Positions 26,515 through 33,479 of a DNA stretch of 64,000 bases are shown piece after piece. A program made the position numbers and the translations under genes. The stretch comes from Pseudooceanicola lipolyticus (GTDB taxonomy: Bacteria > Pseudomonadota > Alphaproteobacteria > Rhodobacterales > Rhodobacteraceae). The stretch is from assembly GCF_002786325.1 (NCBI RefSeq), contig NZ_PGTB01000005.1, forward strand, positions 1 to 64,000, written 5' to 3'. The notes beneath the pieces are model-generated. The model did no database searches. It worked only from the letters and a program-made list of their open reading frames with translations, and was not told the DNA's origin. The number at the start of each line of letters is the position of its first letter. Within the stretch, counting starts at the first letter, position 1.

Positions 26515-27689
26515 GCGCCGGATCCTTCCAGAATGACGGCACCCGAGGACAGGCCGCGGTCGTAATTGATCATCCCGAAGCCCAGGGCCATTGCGCGGCG
26601 CGGCGTCTTGACCTGCCGCGCGCCGGCCTCGCCCAGCAGCTGGCGCAGCGACTCGACCACGCCCATATGCCCGCCCGCCGCACCGGCCTGACCGGCCGAC
26701 AATTGGCCGCCGCTGGTGTTCTGGGGGAAATCCCCGGCAAAGGTCAGGTCATGCGCGCGCACGAATTCCTTGGCCTCGCCCTTGGCGCAGAACCCCAGAT
26801 CCTCGAATTGCAGCATCACGATCACCGGGTAGTCATCATAGGTCTGTAACACGTCGATATCCGCTGGCCCACAACCCGCCATGGCATAGAGCTCGTCCAC
26901 ATCGCGGGCCCAGCCGCCACGGTCCTGCACCGGGTCGTCGGGAAAGGCGTGGTGACGTTCGATCGAACCGGCGAGGCGAACAAATGGCAGGCCCTGGGCC
27001 GTCGCGGTTTCCTCGCGCATGACCAGAAACGCCTCGGCCCCGGCGCAGGGCATCACGCAGTCGAACAGGTGGATCGGTTCCGAAATCGGCGGCGCCCCCA
27101 GATAGGCCTCCAGCGTCAGCGGCTTTTTCATGAGCGCATTCGGATTGGCCAGCGCGTTGGTGCGCTGCGCCACGCAGATGCGGCCGAAATCCTCGCGCGT
27201 GGCGTTATAGCGGCGCATATAATGGTCGGTGAGATGCGCAAAGCTGGCATTCGCCCCGCCGGCGCCGATGGGATAGACGGCATCCTGGGCAAAGCGGGAA
27301 AAATTCGACAGGGACTGGCGGAAACTGTCGATATGGTTGGTATCGGCGGCGATGCAGGCCACCACCTCGGCATCGCCGCTTTCGACCGCGCGCGCCGCGC
27401 GGCGGATCGCGGCGGTGGCCGCCGCGCCGCCCAGCGGTACGTTATCCAGCCAGCGCACCGACATGCCGAAATGCTGGGTCAGCGCCACCGCACTGTCCGG
27501 CGCGAGCGAAAAGCTGGCCGCGCTGAGACCGTCGAAATCGCGATGGCTGATCCCCGAGCGCTGCGCCAGCCCGCGCAGCGCTGCGCCGAACCACCAATGC
27601 GCGGCTTCTTCGGAATAGCGCTGGTAGGGCACCGTGACCGGCGCGGCGATCACAACGTTCCGATAGGCCTGGCGCTGGTATCCGGTCAT
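26511..27689 (-). CDS. Thiolase-like protein (SCP2/Ltp2 type) without nucleophilic Cys
   Basis: This 392-residue protein has the thiolase fold of the lipid-transfer-protein branch: VPLGGAAATAAIRRAARAVE where thiolases carry the nucleophilic Cys (no Cys is present here), and the C-terminal NTSGGQLSAGQAGAAGGHMG. Relatives such as Ltp2 work with a DUF35 partner as retro-aldolases that shorten acyl-CoA side chains, and others are C-acylation enzymes. A retro-aldol role is the better guess, because the neighbours are catabolic. The gene is first in its operon; promoter DNA lies in the 167 bases upstream (GTTTTAAAC at about 27724). Confidence 0.82.
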   Translation of the reverse strand: MTGYQRQAYRNVVIAAPVTVPYQRYSEEAAHWWFGAALRGLAQRSGISHRDFDGLSAASFSLAPDSAVALTQHFGMSVRWLDNVPLGGAAATAAIRRAARAVESGDAEVVACIAADTNHIDSFRQSLSNFSRFAQDAVYPIGAGGANASFAHLTDHYMRRYNATREDFGRICVAQRTNALANPNALMKKPLTLEAYLGAPPISEPIHLFDCVMPCAGAEAFLVMREETATAQGLPFVRLAGSIERHHAFPDDPVQDRGGWARDVDELYAMAGCGPADIDVLQTYDDYPVIVMLQFEDLGFCAKGEAKEFVRAHDLTFAGDFPQNTSGGQLSAGQAGAAGGHMGVVESLRQLLGEAGARQVKTPRRAMALGFGMINYDRGLSSGAVILEGSGA

Positions 27690-27856
27690 CTCGAATCAAT
27701 CATGCTTCCCTGATCGCGACTATGTTTTAAACTTAAAGCAATTCCTACCCTGTCCGGAGAAAATTTCCCCGGCACCGTCTGGCCGGGCGCTGGTAGGCCG
27801 TCGTGATTGGGGTGATCCCGCCGCAGCCACCGGCCCGGACGCGGAACCCGATCACC

Positions 27857-29536
27857 TCATGCGCCGGCCTTCGCCGAGGCCAGCGCGGCGGCGCGCATCT
27901 CGCTGAGAGACTGGCGCGGGGTCAGCGCCTCGGGTGAAATGTTCAGGTCGAGCAGCGCGCCTGTTTTCGACGCCAGGGCACGGTCGAAGGCGGCGGCGAA
28001 ATCGGCGGTGGTTTCGACCCGCTCGGCATGGAAGCGATAGGCTTTTGCCAGCGCCACGAAATCCGGGTTCTCCATCGTCGTGCCCGAGACACGGGCGGGA
28101 TAGTGGCGTTCCTGGTGGGCGCGGATGGTGCCGTAGATGCCGTTGTTCAGCACCAGGATGATGGGCTGCGCCCCGGTCTGCATCGCGGTGGCCAGTTCCG
28201 TGCAATTCATCTGGAAATCGCCATCCCCGGCAAAACACACCACGGTGCGGTCGGGGCAGGTGATCTTGGCGGCGATGGCTGCCGGCAGGCCATATCCCAT
28301 GGCGCCGGATTGCGGCGCCAGCAACCGCGCCGCCGGGCCATATCGGAAAAACTTGCCCGACCACACCGCGAAGTTGCCCGCGCCATTGGTCAGGATCACA
28401 TCGTCGGGCAGCACCTGGCGCAGATGTGCGCAGACCTTGCCCATATCGACCGGCGAGGGCAGGTCGGGCAGGTCAAAACCGGCTTCGTAGGCTGCGCGGG
28501 CCTCGGCGCGCCAGGTCGCCCAGTTGCCCTCTACCGGGGGCAGGCCGCCAAGCGCGGCGGCGAAGGCATTGGGCCCGGCCTGAATGCCCAGTTCGGGGCG
28601 ATAGACCTTGCCGATCTCGATGTCGGAGGCGTGGACATGGATCAGCCGCTGTTTCGGCTGCGGCACGTCCAGCAAGGTATAGCCATCGGTCGAGTTCTCG
28701 CCAAAGCGGTTGTTGACCGCAAGGATCACATCGGCATCGCGGATCAGCTGTTTCACTGCGGGGGTCATGCCGACACCGGCTTCACCACAGAAAACCCGCG
28801 AGGTGTTGTCGAACTGGTCCTGATAGCGGAAGACAGAGACCACCGGGATGTCGCTGGCCTCGGCAAAGCGTTGCATCGGCGCCGTGCCCTCGCCGCGCCA
28901 GTTGCAGCCGCCATAAAGGATCAGCGGGCGTTTGGCTTCGGTCAGGATCGCGTGCAGGCGGGTCATCGCCGCCGCGCTCGGGCCGGCCTCGGCGATCTCG
29001 ACCGGACCGGCCAGCGGCGCGGCCTCGGTGGACGAGGTCAGCATGTCTTCGGGCAGGGCGATCACCACCGGTCCGGGGCGGCCCGACTGCGCCACCGTCC
29101 AGGCCCGCGACAGGATTTCCGGAATACGATCGACCTGGTCGATTTCCACCGCCCATTTCGCCATGGTGCCGAACACCGCGCGATAGTCGACCTCCTGGAA
29201 CGCCTCGCGGCCCTTCATGTCGGTGCCAACCTGGCCGACCAGCAGGATCATCGGCACGCTGTCCTGCATCGCGGTATGGACCCCGATCGAGGCGTTGGTG
29301 GCGCCGGGTCCGCGCGTGACCATGCAGATGCCCGGGCGGCCGGTCAGCTTGCCATAGGCGGCGGCCATGAAACTTGCGCCGCCCTCGTTGCGGCACAGCA
29401 CATAGTCAAGCTTCCCCTGGGTGTCATGCAGCGCGTCCAGCACGGCAAGATAGCTTTCGCCCGGCACGCCAAAGCTTTTGGTCGCGCCAAGCGCAATCAG
29501 GCTCTCGACAAGCAGCTGTCCACCGTTGCGGGTCAT
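27857..29536 (-). CDS. Thiamine diphosphate-dependent enzyme, acetolactate synthase-like
   Basis: This 559-residue ThDP enzyme has the three-domain IlvB layout: an N-terminal domain with the catalytic Glu in SFGVPGESYL (residues about 19-28), a central FAD/nucleotide-like domain, and a C-terminal ThDP/Mg site GDGDFQMN...LVLNNGIYG (the GDG-x(n)-NN motif). No small regulatory subunit gene is adjacent, which argues against a role in branched-chain amino-acid synthesis. It may be a catabolic C-C lyase, carboligase or decarboxylase. Within this superfamily cyclohexane-1,2-dione hydrolase opens alicyclic rings, so that kind of role is possible but unproven. Confidence 0.88.
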   Translation of the reverse strand: MTRNGGQLLVESLIALGATKSFGVPGESYLAVLDALHDTQGKLDYVLCRNEGGASFMAAAYGKLTGRPGICMVTRGPGATNASIGVHTAMQDSVPMILLVGQVGTDMKGREAFQEVDYRAVFGTMAKWAVEIDQVDRIPEILSRAWTVAQSGRPGPVVIALPEDMLTSSTEAAPLAGPVEIAEAGPSAAAMTRLHAILTEAKRPLILYGGCNWRGEGTAPMQRFAEASDIPVVSVFRYQDQFDNTSRVFCGEAGVGMTPAVKQLIRDADVILAVNNRFGENSTDGYTLLDVPQPKQRLIHVHASDIEIGKVYRPELGIQAGPNAFAAALGGLPPVEGNWATWRAEARAAYEAGFDLPDLPSPVDMGKVCAHLRQVLPDDVILTNGAGNFAVWSGKFFRYGPAARLLAPQSGAMGYGLPAAIAAKITCPDRTVVCFAGDGDFQMNCTELATAMQTGAQPIILVLNNGIYGTIRAHQERHYPARVSGTTMENPDFVALAKAYRFHAERVETTADFAAAFDRALASKTGALLDLNISPEALTPRQSLSEMRAAALASAKAGA

Positions 29537-29848
29537 TGTCGGGTCCTTTTCGTGACCGGGGCGGGGGCGAAACCCGCGTTATAATCCGACGGCGCGCGTC
29601 ATCCGCCGGCGCCGCGGTTGGTGTGCAGAGGAACGGCAGCGCATGCAAGGTCGAAGGTCGGGCCGGCGGCGGATTCTTCCGGCGGTGATGTTTGGGATTG
29701 AGGATGCCTGGGGCGGTCGTGTGGCCCAGCTGACAGCGACCCGCCCGAGACGGGGCGCCATCGCAAGACCGGGTGGAGCGGCTCTGTCGGATCGGTTATC
29801 GCCCACGGACCAAGGATCCGGAGACCCTCCACTTTTCTCGACGAAGGA
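29537..29848. other. Intergenic region upstream of the ThDP-enzyme gene
   Basis: About 310 bases without a convincing gene. The part nearest 29537 should hold the promoter of the ThDP-enzyme gene. I see no clear operator in it. Confidence 0.4.
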
Positions 29849-29872
29849 AGGGCCGGATCCAGCTCCGGCCCT
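29849..29872 (-). terminator. Terminator of the AhpD-like gene
   Basis: A perfect 9-bp stem (AGGGCCGGA / TCCGGCCCT) with a 6-base loop starts 8 bases beyond the minus-strand stop codon at 29880. The following bases on the minus strand are pyrimidine-rich (TTCCTTCG) but not a pure T-run. Confidence 0.6.
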
Positions 29873-29879
29873 CAATCGC

Positions 29880-30443
29880 TCAGCGCTGAGACTTCGGAGT
29901 CCAGGCGAATTTTTTCATGCCCTCGTCGACGGGCGTCTCGGCAATGTGATTGGTGTAGTTGCTCATCACCTTCTGGGCCAGGCCGAGGATGATCTCCAGA
30001 ACGTGGCGCTGGTTGTACCCGGCGTCCAGGAAGGCCTGCATCTGTGCCTCGCTGGGCCGACCGCGGCTTTCCAGCATGGCAAGGGTAAAGCTGCGCAGCG
30101 CCTCCAGCTTGGCCGAGGGCAGCGGGGTTTCGTCGCGCAAGGCGTTCGAGATCTCGTCGCTGACCTTCATGGCCTTCGCGATGCCGGTATGGGCCGGAAC
30201 GCAATAATGGCACTCATGCGCGACATTGATAGTTTGCCAGACCACGGTTTTTTCGTCGGCATCAAAGCTGGTTTCTTCGGCAAACAGACGATGCAGGACC
30301 TGGTATCCGTCCAGCAGCGCCGGCGCCCCGGCCATAACCGCGTGAAGGCCGGGCAGCCGCCCGAATGCGGCCTTGGATTTCTCGATCAGCGGAACGGCTT
30401 CGGCGGGGGCGTTGGATTCGTCGAACTTCTCGAACTTGGTCAT
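29880..30443 (-). CDS. AhpD-like carboxymuconolactone decarboxylase-family protein
   Basis: This 187-residue protein carries the peroxidase signature of AhpD: HECHYCVPAHTGIA, with Glu, a CxxC pair and the distal His (residues about 76-89). AhpD-like proteins reduce peroxides or protect against reactive intermediates using the disulfide. A ribosome site AAAGGA precedes the ATG. The gene is divergent from a TetR regulator across a palindromic operator, so it is probably induced by electrophiles or peroxides sensed by that regulator. Confidence 0.9.
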   Translation of the reverse strand: MTKFEKFDESNAPAEAVPLIEKSKAAFGRLPGLHAVMAGAPALLDGYQVLHRLFAEETSFDADEKTVVWQTINVAHECHYCVPAHTGIAKAMKVSDEISNALRDETPLPSAKLEALRSFTLAMLESRGRPSEAQMQAFLDAGYNQRHVLEIILGLAQKVMSNYTNHIAETPVDEGMKKFAWTPKSQR

Positions 30444-30496
30444 CTGCTATGTCCTTTTCTGGGCAGGTTGTCGAATGAGGCAGAACCTGTTCTTTC

Positions 30497-30536
30497 TTGA
30501 GTGATTGCTCAAGTATATTGTTGAGCAATCACTCAA
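30497..30536. promoter_or_regulatory. Perfect inverted-repeat operator between ahpD-like and tetR genes
   Basis: TTGAGTGATTGCTCAA (30497-30512) is followed after 8 bases by its exact reverse complement TTGAGCAATCACTCAA (30521-30536). Each 16-mer is itself nearly palindromic (TTGAG...CTCAA), so the site could bind two TetR dimers. It lies 54 bases from the AhpD-like start and 57 from the TetR start and would control both promoters. Confidence 0.85.
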
Positions 30537-30592
30537 CAACTTTTCGTGATGCCGTTGTGTCCGGCCTCGCGCTGGGGTTAAAAATTTTTCCC

Positions 30593-31186
30593 ATGTCTAG
30601 AACCGCAACTTTTGACCGGGAAGAGGCGCTGGAGGCCGCGATGCGGCTGTTCTGGCAGAAGGGCTATCACGCCACCTCGCTCAAGGACCTGGAAGCAACG
30701 CTGTCGATGCGTCCGGGTTCCATCTATGCGGCGTTCCAAAGCAAAGAAGCGCTGTTTCGGGCGACGTTGGACCGGTATGCCGTCCGCATGGAAACCGAGT
30801 TGCGTACCCTGATCCGGTCGAGCCCTTCTCCGCTTGCGGCTCTGCAACAGCATCTGCGGGGTCTTGCCAACCTAAGCGCCGGTGACCTGCCTTCAACCGC
30901 TTGCATGCTGGTGAAGTCATTGCTTGAACTGCCGCAGGCGGGTGAACTGCGCATATTCGTGATTGGCCAGCTTGAGCGGATCGAAGCGATTATCGCCGAC
31001 GCCCTGCATCGGGCCGTCGCCGCCGGGGAACTGGACCCGGCCAGCGATCCGGATCGCCTGGCGCGTCGCATTCAGACCTATATCTTCGGACTGAAAATCC
31101 AGGCACAGCGCGAGACGGATCCGCAAAGGATGCAGGATCTTTGTGTCGACCTGGCAAAGGAACTGGGCAATGCGAAAAAGCCCTAG
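30593..31186 (+). CDS. TetR-family transcriptional regulator
   Basis: This 197-residue repressor has a TetR N-terminal helix-turn-helix: FDREEALEAAMRLFWQKGYH, then SLKDLEATLSMRPGSIYAAF and KEALFRATLDRY. The C-terminal ligand domain is diverged. The ATG at 30593 is chosen because it gives the family-typical N-terminus; the frame extends upstream into the operator. It most likely represses itself and the divergent AhpD-like gene through the inverted repeat at 30497-30536. Confidence 0.92.
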   Translation: MSRTATFDREEALEAAMRLFWQKGYHATSLKDLEATLSMRPGSIYAAFQSKEALFRATLDRYAVRMETELRTLIRSSPSPLAALQQHLRGLANLSAGDLPSTACMLVKSLLELPQAGELRIFVIGQLERIEAIIADALHRAVAAGELDPASDPDRLARRIQTYIFGLKIQAQRETDPQRMQDLCVDLAKELGNAKKP

Positions 31187-31285
31187 CAGATTGCGTGGCG
31201 ATGCCAGGCAACCCGCCGCGGCGCAGTCAGGGTGATCAGCAAAACCGGCGACCAACACAGAATGGTCGCAGGCTTGCGCGGCGGG

Positions 31286-32224
31286 TCAATCGGCGCGGTC
31301 CAGATGCGCCCGCAGCGCCCGGGGCGAGAGGTCGAATGCCTGCCTGAAGGCGCGGGTGAGGGCGCTGGGATCGGCATAGCCACAACGCAGCGCGATCTCT
31401 CGCACGGAAAGGGAGGAGGTTTCGACCAGCCAGCGCGCTTCTCGCAGGCGGATGGTGCGGTACAGGTCTCTTGGGCCGATCCCGTAACGGGTCTGGCATT
31501 TCTGCTCCAGCCGCTTGCGGGTCATGCCCAGTTGAGTGGCGATCTCGGCGATGGGCAGAGGTGTCTCGATGTGGCGCAGCATGATCGAGATCGCCGCTTC
31601 GGCGGTGCCGCCGGGCACCGGTGGGCGCGAGCTGTGCGGCGCGTCGGTGCTGCGGTCCAAAAACAGCGCCGCCACTTCCAGCCGCAACAGCGGGCCGCAA
31701 TTGCGTTCGATCAGGTCCAGCACCAGTTCGAAACTGGTCTGCGCGCCGCCGCATGACAGGATGTCGCCATCATCGATCACGCGGTCCGGCAAAACCTGGA
31801 CGTCGGGAAACCGTTCGGCCATGGCGATCTGGACCTCGCGATGGATCGTCGCCCGTCGCCCATCGAGCAACCCGGCGCCTGCCAAAAGCCAGGAACCGGT
31901 ATCGAGGCCGACCAGGTGCGCAAACCGCTTGCGCGCACTGCGCAGGGCGCGGCGGCATTCCGGCGTATCCAGGTCCACAACATCATAGCTGGGCATGACC
32001 AGCAGATAATCGCCGCCCTCTGCACGTCCCAGCGTGCTGTCGATGCGGACGGACAGACCGCTGGACGAGACGACCTCGCCTTCGGTCAATCCAACGAAGC
32101 GCCAGCGGAAACAACACCGTCTTGCGATCGCGTTCGCCGCGCGCAGCGGTTCGATGGAATTGGCAAGGCAATGGTTCGAAAACGCCGGGAACAGCAGCAC
32201 GGCGAGATCGAGAGGGCGTCGCAT
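31286..32224 (-). CDS. GlxA-family AraC-type regulator (GATase1-like plus HTH)
   Basis: This 312-residue protein has an N-terminal DJ-1/PfpI-like sensory domain (LDLAVLLFPAFSNHCLANSI ... GLDTGSWLLAGAGLLDGRRA) and a C-terminal AraC double helix-turn-helix (IAEIATQLGMTRKRLEQKCQ, LREARWLVETSSLSVREIAL, DPSALTRAFRQAF). Relatives control carnitine, betaine and amine catabolism. The start at 32224 leaves the direct repeats at 32238-32266 outside the gene; longer starts at 32248 or 32263 are possible. It is divergent from the acyl-CoA operon that it probably activates. Confidence 0.88.
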   Translation of the reverse strand: MRRPLDLAVLLFPAFSNHCLANSIEPLRAANAIARRCCFRWRFVGLTEGEVVSSSGLSVRIDSTLGRAEGGDYLLVMPSYDVVDLDTPECRRALRSARKRFAHLVGLDTGSWLLAGAGLLDGRRATIHREVQIAMAERFPDVQVLPDRVIDDGDILSCGGAQTSFELVLDLIERNCGPLLRLEVAALFLDRSTDAPHSSRPPVPGGTAEAAISIMLRHIETPLPIAEIATQLGMTRKRLEQKCQTRYGIGPRDLYRTIRLREARWLVETSSLSVREIALRCGYADPSALTRAFRQAFDLSPRALRAHLDRAD

Positions 32225-32237
32225 TTTCGGCCTGTTC

Positions 32238-32266
32238 TGCACGATCATGTGCCAGTTTTGCACGAT
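32238..32266. promoter_or_regulatory. AraC-type direct-repeat site
   Basis: TGCACGAT occurs at 32238-32245 and again at 32259-32266, same orientation, exactly 21 bases (two helical turns) apart, and each copy is followed closely by a GTG. This is the arrangement AraC-family activators bind. The site lies between the GlxA-type regulator gene and the acyl-CoA dehydrogenase operon, 52-80 bases before the latter's start. Confidence 0.7.
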
Positions 32267-32317
32267 GTGGCGGCAAGATCCATTTCACTCTCGGTCCATC
32301 CGATCAAGAGGTCGCGC

Positions 32318-33478
32318 ATGAACTTTGGATTGACCGACGAGCAGGAGCTGATCGTCTCGACCGTGCGCAGTTTCGTCGAGCGCGAGATCTATCCGCACGA
32401 AGCGCTTGTCGAAAAAACCGGCGAGGTTCCGGCCGAGATCGCCCAGGACATCAAGCAGAAGTGCCTCGACCTGGGCTTCTATGCATCGAATTTCCCTCAA
32501 AGCGTGGGCGGTCCGGGGTTGAGCCACCTGGAATTCGCCCTGGTCGAGCGCGAGTTGGGGCGCGGTTCGGTCGCGCTGACCCATTTTTTCGGGCGCCCGC
32601 AGAACATCCTGATGGCCTGCACCGGCGACCAGGTCGACCGCTATCTGCTGCCGGCGGTGCGCGGCGAAAAAATGGACGCGCTGGCAATGACCGAGCCGGA
32701 GGCGGGCTCGGATGTCAGGGGCATGAAATGTTCGGCGGTGCGAGAGGGCGGCGACTGGGTGCTGAACGGTTCCAAGCATTTCATATCGGGGGCCGATCAC
32801 GCCGATTTCGTGGTGGTGTTTGTTGCCACGGGCGTGGAGGACACCCCGCGCGGCCCGAAGAAGCAGATCACCTGTTTTCTGGTCGACCGCGGCACTCCGG
32901 GCTTCGAGATCGCCAATGGCTATCGTTCGGTTTCGCACCGGGGGTACAAGAACAGCATCCTGTACTTCGACAATTGCCGCTTGCCCGATGCGCAGGTTCT
33001 GGGCGTGGTCGGCAGTGGCTTTGAGGTGATGAACGAGTGGCTTTACGCCACGCGGATCTCGGTGGCCACCATGGCGGTGGGCCGGGCGCGGCGCGTCTTC
33101 GATCATGCGCTGGACTATGCCGCCGGTCGCAGCCAATTCGGCCAACCCATCGCCAAATTCCAGGGTGTCAGCTTTCAGATCGCCGACATGATCACGGAAA
33201 TCGATGCCGCGGACTGGCTGACACTGGCCGCGGCCTGGCGGTTGGACCAGGGATTGCCGGCGAACCGGGAAATCGCCTCGGCCAAGCTCTATGCCACGGA
33301 AATGCTCGCCCGGGTGACCGACGCGACGTTGCAGATCCATGGCGGCATGGGCCTGATGGATGACCTGCCGATCGAGCGGTTCTGGCGCGACGCCCGTGTC
33401 GAACGGATCTGGGACGGCACCTCGGAGATTCAGCGCCACATCATCAGCCGCGAACTTTTCCGGCCGCTGGGCGCCTGA
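32318..33478 (+). CDS. Acyl-CoA dehydrogenase
   Basis: This 386-residue flavoenzyme has the full acyl-CoA dehydrogenase pattern: MNFGLTDEQELIVSTVRSFV at the N-terminus, ALAMTEPEAGSDVRGMKCSA for FAD and substrate (residues about 121-140), and the C-terminal LQIHGGMGLMDDLPIERFWRDARV with IWDGTSEIQRHIISREL. It introduces an alpha-beta double bond in an acyl-CoA and passes electrons to ETF. AAGAGG precedes the ATG. It is first in an operon with a CoA synthetase and an enoyl-CoA hydratase. Confidence 0.94.
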   Translation: MNFGLTDEQELIVSTVRSFVEREIYPHEALVEKTGEVPAEIAQDIKQKCLDLGFYASNFPQSVGGPGLSHLEFALVERELGRGSVALTHFFGRPQNILMACTGDQVDRYLLPAVRGEKMDALAMTEPEAGSDVRGMKCSAVREGGDWVLNGSKHFISGADHADFVVVFVATGVEDTPRGPKKQITCFLVDRGTPGFEIANGYRSVSHRGYKNSILYFDNCRLPDAQVLGVVGSGFEVMNEWLYATRISVATMAVGRARRVFDHALDYAAGRSQFGQPIAKFQGVSFQIADMITEIDAADWLTLAAAWRLDQGLPANREIASAKLYATEMLARVTDATLQIHGGMGLMDDLPIERFWRDARVERIWDGTSEIQRHIISRELFRPLGA

Positions 33479-33479
33479 T

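Noticed and set aside
27857..29536. ThDP enzyme as biosynthetic acetolactate synthase (ilvB)
   Set aside because: No ilvN or ilvC neighbour, and the surrounding genes are catabolic. The family resemblance alone does not justify the name.
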